Below are positions 1 to 6,881 of a stretch of 64,000 bases of DNA, piece by piece. Numbering within the stretch: position 1 is the stretch's first letter; every line of letters begins with the position of its first letter. The position numbers and the translations under genes were made by a program. Under the pieces are notes generated by a model, which was given only the letters and a program-made list of their open reading frames with translations, searched no databases and was not told where the DNA came from. The DNA is taken from positions 59,596 to 123,595 of the IMG/VR virus record IMGVR_UViG_3300042556_001858. One strand, written 5' to 3'. This DNA is from a virus.

Positions 1-199
1 AAATATCAACCAGCATAGCATTATTGCCCAAATAATCTGCGAAATTTCCGGTAAAAAGAAGTGGGCCATTGGCGTCTACGAAGATGGGTCATATAGGTCG
101 ATCACATCAGATTCAGAGAAAGATGAGTCATATGACACAAAACTTGAAGATCTCAGAACTTCTGGGGTGGTCAATATATTGACCTCAGATGAGGTCTAA
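1..199 (+). CDS. Unknown protein, C-terminal part only
   Basis: A frame is open from base 2 to the TAA at 197-199 and encodes the last 65 residues of a protein whose start lies outside the window. The segment is hydrophilic and acidic near its end (it finishes ILTSDEV), with no motif I recognise. It runs on the + strand directly into the leader of the next gene. It contains one copy (48-58) of the CCGGTAAAAAG motif that recurs across the window. Function unknown. Confidence 0.55.
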   Translation, partial: NINQHSIIAQIICEISGKKKWAIGVYEDGSYRSITSDSEKDESYDTKLEDLRTSGVVNILTSDEV

Positions 200-240
200 G
201 CGTATTTATCCTTAGGAAGACAGGACTTTTCTTTTACTGG
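179..240 (+). promoter_or_regulatory. Promoter candidate and 5' leader of gene 272-901
   Basis: TTGACC (179-184) is followed after 18 bases by TATTTA (203-208), an acceptable sigma70-like pair. The string CGTATTTAT (201-209) also resembles CGTATTAAAT upstream of nrdA and CGTATAAATA upstream of the tail-tube gene. Downstream, CTTTTACTGG (231-240) lies in the leader, as similar strings do in those two other leaders. The promoter call is inference; the shared leader words are seen directly. Confidence 0.45.
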
Positions 241-271
241 ACCCTTGGGATGGATATTGTGGAGATCTATT

Positions 272-901
272 ATGGCACTTTTGCCAACTGGTTATGTTGT
301 TAGCTGTAGAGGAACGGGCGTAGCTCCTCTGGAGCAAATTGGTGGTGTGGCGATGGGGATCACAGATGCCACTACTGTCACAACTGGAAGTCCTTTAACT
401 CAGACTCTGTCTATTAAGGACGCTATTACAAGCAGCACTATGTCTACAAGACGTAATCGTGTTGCTGAAGCAAGCGGAACCTACCATACGTATAGTGCCC
501 AAAAAGCATTGTCCGCTGGTACTTTCGCTTATGAGCCTAATGCTTTCCTTATTCAGGGGTATAGCACTACAGTCAATGGTATCGCGAATAACGCCCTGTT
601 ATTCACTGACGGCGACCCATACCGCAAAAGAACCGCTCTCATCCAGAAGTCTTGGGGCTACAAGTACTCTACCGCAATTCGGGCCGGGTACTTCAGCTTT
701 ACGAAGATTGCTGGTAAGAGAACTAACTGGACGACTGCACCTTCTGCTCTGAACGATACGTTCCGGTCTACAACCAACAACGCTGTCGCTTCTTCTGACG
801 AGGCTCAGTTCGTTACGTTCCGTTCTGTTCCGGGCGAGTTGACCTACATGGATGGATCTCGACACCCAATCACTGACGAATATCCAGCAATTACTGGCTA
901 A
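272..901 (+). CDS. Unknown, probably abundant virion-type protein
   Basis: A 209-residue protein. ATG 272 is chosen because GGAGAT (261-266) sits 7 bases upstream; a longer reading from 245 has no such site. It is rich in Ser, Thr, Ala and aromatic residues, with no signal peptide, membrane segment or catalytic motif, which fits a beta-rich structural protein. It is a one-gene transcription unit: its own leader (201-271) and a GAAA-tetraloop terminator (915-932). The tail-tube gene far away has the same kind of leader and nearly the same terminator, so I infer a virion component needed in high copy, such as a capsid decoration protein. The fold was not recognised. Confidence 0.7.
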   Translation: MALLPTGYVVSCRGTGVAPLEQIGGVAMGITDATTVTTGSPLTQTLSIKDAITSSTMSTRRNRVAEASGTYHTYSAQKALSAGTFAYEPNAFLIQGYSTTVNGIANNALLFTDGDPYRKRTALIQKSWGYKYSTAIRAGYFSFTKIAGKRTNWTTAPSALNDTFRSTTNNAVASSDEAQFVTFRSVPGELTYMDGSRHPITDEYPAITG

Positions 902-914
902 TCAAAACTGACTA

Positions 915-932
915 GGGGGGCGAAAGCCCCCT
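915..932 (+). terminator. GAAA-tetraloop hairpin terminator
   Basis: GGGGGGC / GAAA / GCCCCCT forms a seven-pair stem with a GNRA tetraloop 13 bases after the stop of the gene ending at 901, followed by a T-containing tract (GTCTTAACTCTTCT). The core GGGGGCGAAAGCCCCC is the same as in the hairpin after the tail-tube gene (50999-51018, minus strand). Confidence 0.75.
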
Positions 933-961
933 GTCTTAACTCTTCTATAAAGGCTTAAGCC

Positions 962-1216
962 ATGAATTTTCTGTCTAAACTAAAAGATGCAATGTTCGGC
1001 AAGTCAGAACCATCCGTGACTCCTGTCGGTAAGGTTGATGCTGTTGACCTAGCCAAGGTAACACGCACAGCTATCCTGATGGGATTGGCTACTGCTGTTA
1101 CGTCCCTTTTGGCCAATGTTAAGCCAGAAATGTTTGGCGAGCACTCGGGAATTGCAGCCATAGTACTAACTGTAGTAAGTGAACTGTCACTAAGATTTTT
1201 GAAGGACAACAAGTAA
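962..1216 (+). CDS. Holin-like small membrane protein
   Basis: An 84-residue protein with a charged N-terminus, then two hydrophobic stretches at about residues 37-51 (AILMGLATAVTSLLA) and 62-75 (GIAAIVLTVVSELS), and a basic/acidic C-terminal tail. Size, two-helix pattern and position just before a small membrane protein, a secreted protein and a cysteine peptidase suggest a holin or other lysis-related membrane protein. No sequence motif proves this; holins are recognised mainly by shape. It abuts the next gene (the stop ends at the base where the next ATG begins), so the two are probably translated together. Confidence 0.6.
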   Translation: MNFLSKLKDAMFGKSEPSVTPVGKVDAVDLAKVTRTAILMGLATAVTSLLANVKPEMFGEHSGIAAIVLTVVSELSLRFLKDNK

Positions 1217-1512
1217 TGCAAGCCATCATTGATTTTCTTATCGCTAACAAAATGCCAGTTGGTGGTGTTCTTATCGCCATTGTCGCGTTTTGGGATAAGA
1301 TCAAAGCAGCTTTTGCTGCTGTAAAAGAGAAGGTCAAAATCCCTTCCTTCGGTGGGTCAGTGATTGTGGATGACGAAGAAGCAGATCAGGATGCCCTGCG
1401 ACATCTTAGAAATAGAGCTGTTGCTATTGGGAATGTTGAGCTTCTTGCCCTAATCAAAGAGATCGATACTCGATTCTATGACATCCACACGGGGATCAAA
1501 AATGCGAAATAG
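1216..1512 (+). CDS. Small membrane-anchored protein
   Basis: A 98-residue protein with one N-terminal hydrophobic segment (about residues 13-26, MPVGGVLIAIVAFW), followed by a Lys/Ala-rich amphipathic stretch and an acidic helical C-terminal half. The start is fixed by overlap with the previous stop codon (TAATG). It may be a second component of the lysis or membrane-disruption set, since it lies between a holin-like gene and a secreted protein, but no family was recognised. Its last codons overlap the next gene, whose ATG lies at 1502. Confidence 0.6.
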   Translation: MQAIIDFLIANKMPVGGVLIAIVAFWDKIKAAFAAVKEKVKIPSFGGSVIVDDEEADQDALRHLRNRAVAIGNVELLALIKEIDTRFYDIHTGIKNAK

Positions 1513-1900
1513 ACTAGCTACGCTCGTCATTATTATTTTGATGAGCTGTTCGGCAATTGCTGCCGACAAGGAGTCAGTAGCAAAAGCGGTAAAAGAAGAT
1601 GGTATGTCTGTTCAGGACTGCCGAAAGTGGTACACCGTTTACAAGGGTGCGTACATTTATGTCAAAGAACTGGATGCTGCTGGTTCTAAAGACTTTGGTG
1701 ATGTTTTTGTCAGGTTCCGCTCAGTCAGAGATAAGGTTATGCCGACAAAAGGCAATGAGGCCTTTAAAAAGGCCACCGATCTGTCCAAATTCGCAGATCC
1801 AGTGACTAATACTTATGCCGACTTTACAGCAGAAAACAAAACAGATCTGGCCGAAGAATTGTTCCAAATTTGCGAAGGTCTTAAAGCCGGGATTAAATAA
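1502..1900 (+). CDS. Secreted protein with signal peptide, unknown function
   Basis: A 132-residue protein. ATG 1502 is preferred over upstream alternatives because the reading then begins with a clear signal peptide: MRNR, a hydrophobic core LATLVIIILMS, and a likely signal-peptidase I site after AIA (about residue 20). The LMSC string could instead be a weak lipobox, so a lipoprotein is possible. The mature part is helical and charged and contains two cysteines. It overlaps the preceding gene by 11 bases and touches the following one, inside the putative lysis/envelope set. Role unknown; acting outside the cytoplasm is inferred from the signal peptide. Confidence 0.65.
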   Translation: MRNRLATLVIIILMSCSAIAADKESVAKAVKEDGMSVQDCRKWYTVYKGAYIYVKELDAAGSKDFGDVFVRFRSVRDKVMPTKGNEAFKKATDLSKFADPVTNTYADFTAENKTDLAEELFQICEGLKAGIK

Positions 1901-2793
1901 TGTATACATACAACATGGCCGGGTGGGTGGACCTACCCGACGCAGTAGACGCTGTAGAATCCCAAGTCGGTGTGTTTGGATCTGCAGCGTCTTTTCTTAC
2001 AGATACTGGCAAGGGAAAAATAGTCTGCCTTCATGATAACTACAAGAGAGCTGGCTCCAGCTTTTACTATGTCAATCAAGGCGACGTTGGTAGCTGTGTG
2101 TCTGCTGCTGCCTCTCTAATTACTAATACCCTTATGAGCACAGAAATAGCCTATGGGGAAAGAGAAGAGCTAAGAGGATGGATAGCGATTGAGCCACTCT
2201 ATTATGGTGCCCGAGTTGTCATAGGTAAGAATCAAATAAGGGGCGATGGAGCGGTCGTTGCACATCAGATTAAGTATATGGCCGAATATGGCACCCTACT
2301 TAAGCAGAAGTATGGGGCTATCGACCTAACAGAATATTCAGTTGAGCGATGCCGAAAATGGGGCACTGGATCTGGTTTCCCAAAAACCCTTGAAACTATC
2401 TCCAAAGATCACACTATATCTGTTTACTCACGAGTTAAGAGCTACGATGAAGTCAGAGATAGTATCGCCAACGGATATCCAGTAGAAGTTGGATCTTCTT
2501 ATGGATTCGCTAGCGAGACTGATAATGAAGGATTCTGCTCCCAAAACACAACTTGGCAGCACGCCCTATCGATCATCGCTGTAGATGACAACAGTAAAAG
2601 AAAAGGTTGCATGATCTCTAATACTTGGCCTCTTAACTGGCTAAAGATCCGCAAACGTAAGCTTAATCAACCAGACGGATGCTTCTGGGTTGATGCTGAG
2701 ATCATCAATAAGATGGTTTCGAGGGGCGATGCGTGGTCAATTGGCGGATTCAATGGATACAAGGCAAAGGTAGATACTAGCCTTAGCTGGTAG
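1900..2793 (+). CDS. Papain-like (C1 family) cysteine peptidase
   Basis: A 297-residue protein with the catalytic pattern of papain-like peptidases in the right order: Gln60 and Cys66 in NQGDVGSCVSAAASL, His221 in TTWQHALSIIAVDD, and Asn241 in SNTWP. In C1 enzymes these form the oxyanion Gln and the Cys-His-Asn triad. It has no signal peptide. It follows holin-like and secreted-protein genes, and no lysozyme, amidase or other classical endolysin is visible in the window. It may therefore act on peptide links of the cell envelope, mature virion proteins, or attack a host protein. Peptidase class is well supported; substrate is unknown. Confidence 0.75.
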   Translation: MYTYNMAGWVDLPDAVDAVESQVGVFGSAASFLTDTGKGKIVCLHDNYKRAGSSFYYVNQGDVGSCVSAAASLITNTLMSTEIAYGEREELRGWIAIEPLYYGARVVIGKNQIRGDGAVVAHQIKYMAEYGTLLKQKYGAIDLTEYSVERCRKWGTGSGFPKTLETISKDHTISVYSRVKSYDEVRDSIANGYPVEVGSSYGFASETDNEGFCSQNTTWQHALSIIAVDDNSKRKGCMISNTWPLNWLKIRKRKLNQPDGCFWVDAEIINKMVSRGDAWSIGGFNGYKAKVDTSLSW

Positions 2794-2802
2794 GAGATAG
2801 AG

Positions 2803-3432
2803 ATGAAGAAAACACTGATTCTAGCAATCATACTATTCATGATGTTTATGCCAACTGAGAGTACGCCAGCAGTACTCGATTTTTCGGCTGAAGATCTTGA
2901 TGCTTATGGTATTGCTGGTGCGATGATGATGGTAGCACCTATCGGTGCTGATGATCTGGTTCCTATCCCTAAGCCAGAACCGCCAAAGCCAGTCACTGAA
3001 TGTAAATGTAAAAATGGCAAAGTCTCATACGATGGTGGGACCTCTCTGACAGACTGCCCATGCAAGGACTCCGATAAAGATTGCGGCTGCAAGAAGTCGG
3101 TAAAAGAGATATTACCAGACACTTTTCCTAGAATCGTGCTAATTACTCAACCATCTGTGTGCCCACCGTGTGTGACTACAGACAAAAACGTTGTTGCCAA
3201 ACTCAGGGATGATATTCATAAAAAGGCCGGTTGGGATGTGGGACCAGAAGCCTTCAATGATCTTCAGGTGTTAGATTTAGATGATGAAGCATCTTATGAT
3301 GAGATTGACAGATTGAAACTAAAATACACATCAATTCCCTCTTTCTTTTATTTGGAGAAGAGCGGAGTCACTAAAATTTACACTGGTGCTATATCTTACG
3401 ACACTTATATTAAGTGGTCTAAAAAAAACTGA
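2803..3432 (+). CDS. Secreted thioredoxin-like protein with Cys-rich linker (0-frame product)
   Basis: A 209-residue protein beginning with a signal peptide (MKKTLILAIILFMMFM). Residues about 65-98 form a Cys-rich stretch (CKCKNG...CPCKD...CGCKK) after a Pro-rich linker. A thioredoxin-like part follows, with the redox motif C120-P-P-C123 after a hydrophobic strand (RIVLITQ), as in thioredoxin-fold proteins; later the segment TSIPSFFYLEKSG resembles the cis-Pro region. It probably acts in the periplasm or on the cell surface as a thiol redox protein. It ends TCT AAA AAA AAC TGA, a slippery string from which a 66-codon extension could be reached in the -1 frame. Confidence 0.7.
   Translation: MKKTLILAIILFMMFMPTESTPAVLDFSAEDLDAYGIAGAMMMVAPIGADDLVPIPKPEPPKPVTECKCKNGKVSYDGGTSLTDCPCKDSDKDCGCKKSVKEILPDTFPRIVLITQPSVCPPCVTTDKNVVAKLRDDIHKKAGWDVGPEAFNDLQVLDLDDEASYDEIDRLKLKYTSIPSFFYLEKSGVTKIYTGAISYDTYIKWSKKN
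3423..3429 (+). other. Candidate -1 ribosomal frameshift site (A AAA AAC)
   Basis: The heptamer A AAA AAC is in the right phase relative to gene 2803-3432 and sits immediately before its TGA stop. A possible stem CTACG (3436-3440) with CGTAG (3459-3463) starts 6 bases downstream, in the spacing range of known stimulators, though five pairs with an 18-base loop is weak. Slipping gives direct entry into the open frame 3429-3629. The alternative is an indel, natural or from sequencing, in the run of eight A residues. Confidence 0.5.
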
Positions 3433-3629
3433 GTACTACGTATTCTCGTATTAGTTATCGTAGATGGCAACTTAATGGATCGTCTTTTCCTAGCCGAGAT
3501 CAACTAGTACAACACCTACAATCACAACATGGAATATCTAGCTTAGACGATTTGTCATATGAAGAACTATTAGCAATTCACGACGATGATCACAATGGAG
3601 TATACAATGAAGCTAATAGATCTTTTTGA
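3429..3629 (+). CDS. C-terminal extension of the thioredoxin-like protein in the -1 frame
   Basis: Sixty-six codons are open from the CTG that overlaps the upstream stop to TGA at 3627-3629. There is no ATG or GTG in the frame and only one late TTG, so it is unlikely to be a free-standing gene. The peptide looks like real protein: an aromatic/basic start (YSRISYRRWQLNG), then a helical part, then LSYEELLAIHDDDH near the end. I recall similar C-termini ending in LHxDDH in planctomycete and related phage proteins, some fused to thioredoxin-like domains. Fusion through the A AAA AAC site would give a 275-residue protein. It overlaps the next gene by 23 bases. Confidence 0.5.
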   Translation: MSTTYSRISYRRWQLNGSSFPSRDQLVQHLQSQHGISSLDDLSYEELLAIHDDDHNGVYNEANRSF

Positions 3630-3900
3630 GGAATTAATCAAGAATAAGACTGTCGAAGTATCTGATGGCGTAAATATAAAATGTAGTGATGAGATCAATC
3701 TAACGATTTCATCACATAATGACGAAGTCGTAATCAAATTTGGATCACCAGCAGTTCAGGTATTTATTACCAAGATGGGGCCGATGCGGCTCTTGAATGC
3801 AGTTCGGCCCACTATTCAGTCAATTACCATAACAGACAAATCGTTCAAAATCAGTGTAGACAATGCTCCCGATATGGAGGTGGCTCGTGAACTGGTATGA
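3607..3900 (+). CDS. Conserved small phage protein, unknown
   Basis: A 97-residue protein. ATG 3607 is chosen over the in-frame ATGs at 3586 and 3595 because GGAG lies 7 bases upstream of it. After an N-terminal helix the sequence alternates short beta-like segments (VEVSDGVNIKC, NLTISSHNDEVVIKF, SITITDKSFKISV), with no catalytic motif or membrane segment. It overlaps the -1 frame extension upstream and, at its end, the next gene. It may be a small virion or assembly protein by context, but function is unknown. Confidence 0.6.
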   Translation: MKLIDLFEELIKNKTVEVSDGVNIKCSDEINLTISSHNDEVVIKFGSPAVQVFITKMGPMRLLNAVRPTIQSITITDKSFKISVDNAPDMEVARELV

Positions 3901-4183
3901 AGAATACTGCAAAGAGTTCGGCTATTCTGCAAAACCGGGCAGAAGAGGCGAGCGAGACGCCGACAGAATGAAGAGACGAGTAGAGAAGGCCGCTACCTTG
4001 TCTAAGGAGGACCTTTCTTCTTTTACCGATAGGGTTTCAGCAGAAGCCCATTTGGAGGATAAAGCCGTAGGCATGTATGGATCTTTTGGATTCATGCTAT
4101 TTCAAGCTTTGATATCTTGGGTGATTCGAAGAATTTTAGACAGCTATTTTGGGTCAAAGAATGACAATAACAGTATCGGCTAG
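3887..4183 (+). CDS. Small basic protein with C-terminal membrane-like helix
   Basis: A 98-residue protein starting at GTG 3887, chosen because a perfect GGAGG (3876-3880) lies 6 bases upstream; the ATG at 3863 in the same frame has no such signal. The first two thirds are charged and rich in Arg/Lys/Glu; about residues 66-82 are hydrophobic (YGSFGFMLFQALISWVI) and followed by RR. It overlaps the gene before it by 14 bases and the gene after it by 23. It may sit at the membrane or oligomerise through that helix. Unknown function. Confidence 0.55.
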   Translation: MNWYEEYCKEFGYSAKPGRRGERDADRMKRRVEKAATLSKEDLSSFTDRVSAEAHLEDKAVGMYGSFGFMLFQALISWVIRRILDSYFGSKNDNNSIG

Positions 4184-4670
4184 TTCTTTAGTAAAAACAT
4201 CCTTCAATTTCACAGAGACTCAGTCTGGCACTATCAGATCTGAGAATGAGTCTATTACAGCCAATCGGGCCTACACCTACGGTACTGGCAATTTTGAGAT
4301 TGATGCCGCAGTAAAGAACACTGGGGTGATCCCCTCAGGTGGGTCTGTAGTGCTCGACCTTAACGCAATGACTAATGAGTCATTTGGAATTACTTCCACC
4401 ATTGCATTTTCTGGGATTAAGACTGTAACGGTCTATAATACGTCCACAGTCCAAAATAGAGATATCAATATCAGAGCTACTGGATCGAATGCTTTCACGA
4501 ATTTGTTCAATGGTGGGTCTGGAAACCTCCTTATTAAGCCCTACTCTAGTTTTACCTACAATGACCCATATAAGCTTACGGTAAGCTCAACCCAGAAGAA
4601 CATCAGTTTGTTTGACGTGAGTGGCTCTGGGGCCACCTACGAGATCTGTGTGTTAGGAAATCTGAGCTGA
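4161..4670 (+). CDS. Beta-rich virion-type protein
   Basis: A 169-residue protein (ATG 4161, overlapping the previous stop). The composition is rich in Ser, Thr, Asn and Gly with alternating hydrophobics throughout, typical of phage surface or decoration proteins. Segments such as AFSGIKTVTVYNTST and a final TYEICVLGNLS match the general layout of a structural-protein family I have seen in many phages, where a strand is followed by N/G-rich turns and a ...YDI.ILG end. It is the last gene before the terminator/promoter at 4685-4728, so it closes the left transcription unit. Role as a virion surface protein is inference. Confidence 0.55.
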   Translation: MTITVSASSLVKTSFNFTETQSGTIRSENESITANRAYTYGTGNFEIDAAVKNTGVIPSGGSVVLDLNAMTNESFGITSTIAFSGIKTVTVYNTSTVQNRDINIRATGSNAFTNLFNGGSGNLLIKPYSSFTYNDPYKLTVSSTQKNISLFDVSGSGATYEICVLGNLS

Positions 4671-4684
4671 GTCTGAAAGACTCC

Positions 4685-4713
4685 TTGACATTTTGACCTC
4701 CGAAGATTATAAT
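4685..4713 (+). promoter_or_regulatory. Perfect consensus sigma70-type promoter
   Basis: TTGACA (4685-4690), a 17-base spacer, and TATAAT (4708-4713) match the bacterial housekeeping consensus exactly. The -10 box lies in the loop of the terminator hairpin 4695-4724, so transcripts would start at about 4720, inside the right arm. It faces the block beginning with the MazG-like gene at 4762 and probably drives early transcription by unmodified host polymerase. Confidence 0.85.
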
Positions 4714-4728
4714 CCTCGGAGGTCTTTT
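4695..4728 (+). terminator. Intrinsic terminator ending the left operon
   Basis: GACCTCCGA (4695-4703) pairs with TCGGAGGTC (4716-4724) in a nine-pair stem, followed by TTTT (4725-4728). The loop contains the nested palindrome GATTATAATC. It lies 25 bases after the stop of gene 4161-4670. It overlaps the promoter 4685-4713, so upstream transcripts stop where the next unit begins. Confidence 0.8.
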
Positions 4729-4761
4729 CGTTGACTCACATACGTTCGTCGGAGCACAGCC

Positions 4762-5448
4762 TTGAATCACGTTGATGGTATTGTGGCCTTCATGCAGAAG
4801 GCCGGTCAGGCAACCCCAGAGAAGTTGACGGTTCCTTCGGAACAGGACCGAATCCTTCGGGCCAAGCTCATCCTTGAAGAGGCCTTTGAGCTTATTAACG
4901 ATGGGCTCGGGATCGGCGTAGCTAACTTTGGCCATTTTTTAAAGCCAGCGGATTTCAATTATGTGATTACTGGAGAGGCTGATGCAGTAGACGCCCTTGA
5001 TGGAGCCGCCGACTTGTTTTGGACAGGTGTGGGCGGTGTAGCCATCATCTTTGGAGCTGATCTAGAACCAGTCCTAGATGAAGTTGACCGAAGTAACCAG
5101 TCTAAGTTCATAGATGGATATAGGGGTCAAGACGGAAAATGGCAAAAAGGTCCCTCGTACAGTCAGGCTAATATTGAGTGTGCTCTTCGGGATCGTGTTC
5201 GTCCTATCGGCGAAGACTATTACGCTTTCCAGCATGATTGTAACGATAATGCTTGGTGGGTAGTTCTACAGGACTACTGGCACTATAATCATTGCGTTGA
5301 TGATTGCCAATTAGGGATCGATATTCCCGGATTCATAGAGTCCATGGAGTCGTGTTTCTATCCAGTAGACGACCGTGTAAACTCAATCGAAGCTGAAAAC
5401 ATGCTGAAAGCTTTGGGCTTTACTATTTTGGATGATGAAGATGCTTAG
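4762..5448 (+). CDS. MazG-like nucleoside triphosphate pyrophosphohydrolase with C-terminal extension
   Basis: A 228-residue protein. TTG 4762 is chosen because GGAG (4751-4754) is 7 bases upstream. Residues about 1-135 match the phage phosphoribosyl-ATP-pyrophosphohydrolase/MazG-like pattern: RILRAKLILEEAFEL (metal-binding Glu pair), then DALDGAADLFWTG (acidic residues of the second helix), and EVDRSNQSKF...DGKWQKG at the end. Such enzymes hydrolyse NTPs or dNTPs to monophosphates. About 90 further residues, rich in Trp, Tyr, Cys and Asp, have no family I know. First gene after the consensus promoter, hence likely early; it overlaps the phosphoesterase gene. Confidence 0.7.
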   Translation: MNHVDGIVAFMQKAGQATPEKLTVPSEQDRILRAKLILEEAFELINDGLGIGVANFGHFLKPADFNYVITGEADAVDALDGAADLFWTGVGGVAIIFGADLEPVLDEVDRSNQSKFIDGYRGQDGKWQKGPSYSQANIECALRDRVRPIGEDYYAFQHDCNDNAWWVVLQDYWHYNHCVDDCQLGIDIPGFIESMESCFYPVDDRVNSIEAENMLKALGFTILDDEDA

Positions 5449-6103
5449 GATAATCGGGGATGTCCATGGGAAGTTCAGCAACTATCTGCAAATAGCAGAA
5501 GTGGCAGAGCATAGCCTCCAGATTGGGGACTTCGGCTTAAGTAGTAGCTGGAACAATCTAACATATTCCGGCCTACATCCGGACAATCATAAAGTGCTTG
5601 CCGGGAATCATGAGGATTATGACTTCGCTCCGAAATCCCCTTTCTACCTTGGTGATTTCGGCGAAGCCACCATCGGTGGCGTAGCCATCTTTTTCATGAG
5701 AGGTGGTATTTCCATAGATCGAACCTACCGAGAAGCTGAACGTATCAATAGGGGACCTAGGAGTTGGTGGTCCCAAGAGGAACTGAGCTTCGCTCAAATG
5801 ATCGAATGTATGAAGGCCTATCGTAGGGCGAAGCCCTCCATTGTTGTATCACATGTGCCTGCGGCAAGTTTCGCTTCGGTTATGTCCCCAGACGATAAAA
5901 TCTTAGTAGATTTTGGCTTCCATAAAGGCTTCAAAGAAGCCACCCAGCTACTCGGGGATGAACTGCTTAAAATTCATCGACCAAAGGTTTGGCTGTCCGC
6001 TCACTTTCATAAGTCCTTTCAGGACGAAATTGGCGGTACAAGGTTTGTAGGCCTTGCTGAGTTAGAGTATGTAGACATTGATTCGAACGGAGAAATAGTA
6101 TGA
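5432..6103 (+). CDS. Calcineurin-like metallophosphoesterase
   Basis: A protein of about 223 residues with the metallophosphoesterase motifs in order: GDVHGK near the N-terminus, GDFG, GNHED, SHVP and AHFH. These bind the two metal ions of this superfamily. It may cut phosphodiesters in nucleotides or nucleic acids, or remove phosphate from proteins; the substrate cannot be read from the sequence. The start is ambiguous between ATG 5432 and ATG 5441, the latter giving MLRIIGDVHG and overlapping the previous stop. It lies in a run of nucleotide-handling genes. Confidence 0.8.
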   Translation: MMKMLRIIGDVHGKFSNYLQIAEVAEHSLQIGDFGLSSSWNNLTYSGLHPDNHKVLAGNHEDYDFAPKSPFYLGDFGEATIGGVAIFFMRGGISIDRTYREAERINRGPRSWWSQEELSFAQMIECMKAYRRAKPSIVVSHVPAASFASVMSPDDKILVDFGFHKGFKEATQLLGDELLKIHRPKVWLSAHFHKSFQDEIGGTRFVGLAELEYVDIDSNGEIV

Positions 6104-6414
6104 AATCTGCAAAAAAGAAGTATATTGAGAGTGTGGTTCCCACACTGGCTCGTGAAGGAAAAACTCTTGACGAGGCAGTAGCTCATGCATCAGAGCTTTG
6201 GGAGAAAAGTATTGCTCTCGAATCTGAACAGGCTCTTGAGGTTTGCTATGAAAGTAGCCTAGAATTTACAGCCGAAGTAACAAGTACTGGATTTAAAACA
6301 GTAGTTCAGGAAGGAGATGTTATTGAGGAGATGACTTTTGCTCAAGCGTTCGCGGCATTCAAATGTGAGCCCGGTAAAAGATATGAGATTGAGATCTGCG
6401 TAGAGGAAGCGTAA
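6100..6414 (+). CDS. Unknown small protein
   Basis: A 104-residue, acidic protein starting at an ATG that overlaps the upstream stop (ATGA). A Lys-rich start and two helices (residues about 1-50) are followed by a beta-rich C-terminal half ending in YEIEICVEEA. It carries one CCGGTAAAAG copy at 6371-6380. No motif or family recognised. Translation is probably coupled to both neighbours, since start and stop codons touch on each side. Confidence 0.5.
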   Translation: MKSAKKKYIESVVPTLAREGKTLDEAVAHASELWEKSIALESEQALEVCYESSLEFTAEVTSTGFKTVVQEGDVIEEMTFAQAFAAFKCEPGKRYEIEICVEEA

Positions 6415-6881
6415 TGTTCAGACAACATGTTCCAAACTATGTATACACAAACTTTAAAAGAGTAGACGATGCTAATACTCTAGAAAAAGTTCTAGATATT
6501 AACTGGGTCAAAAAATGGACTGAGTCTACCGAACATATCTTCTATATGTGGACCTGTGATGGTAGATCTCTCGTAGCCTTATACGATAAGGGAGAGTATT
6601 GGTGGTTGGTAGGTTTTGCTGATTTTGATCTAGATTTGCCAAAATTTAGAGATCACAGAATCGAAAGACGGAGAGATCCAAATATAGTCGAAGATGGAAT
6701 CCATGTAAAATCTGATGGCAGAGCGTGGTATGTGCTCAAGGCAAACGACGCGAAGACTGGATATCTCGGGTATAGGGTGGATGTTGGTAGGTGGCTCGGG
6801 CACAGATACACCGTATTTTTGTCTGAAGCTGAAGCTCAGGCGGTAAAAGATAAACTCTTGGGGGCGAAGCATGCAACGTAG
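6414..6881 (+). CDS. Unknown protein, aromatic-rich
   Basis: A 155-residue soluble protein, rich in Trp, Tyr and Arg (for example GEYWWLVGFADFDLDLP), ending in a helix SEAEAQAVKDKLLGAK. No signal peptide, Cys cluster or catalytic motif is seen. It begins at the stop of the previous gene and its last 11 bases overlap the first Tat-signal gene. Function unknown. Confidence 0.5.
   Translation: MFRQHVPNYVYTNFKRVDDANTLEKVLDINWVKKWTESTEHIFYMWTCDGRSLVALYDKGEYWWLVGFADFDLDLPKFRDHRIERRRDPNIVEDGIHVKSDGRAWYVLKANDAKTGYLGYRVDVGRWLGHRYTVFLSEAEAQAVKDKLLGAKHAT

Noticed and set aside
599-865. Antisense frame of 88 codons across gene 272-901
   Set aside because: It is wholly inside a well-supported gene and has no start signal.
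3897-3971. A 24-codon frame at an ATGA overlap
   Set aside because: The longer frame from GTG 3887 has a perfect GGAGG and continues to 4183.
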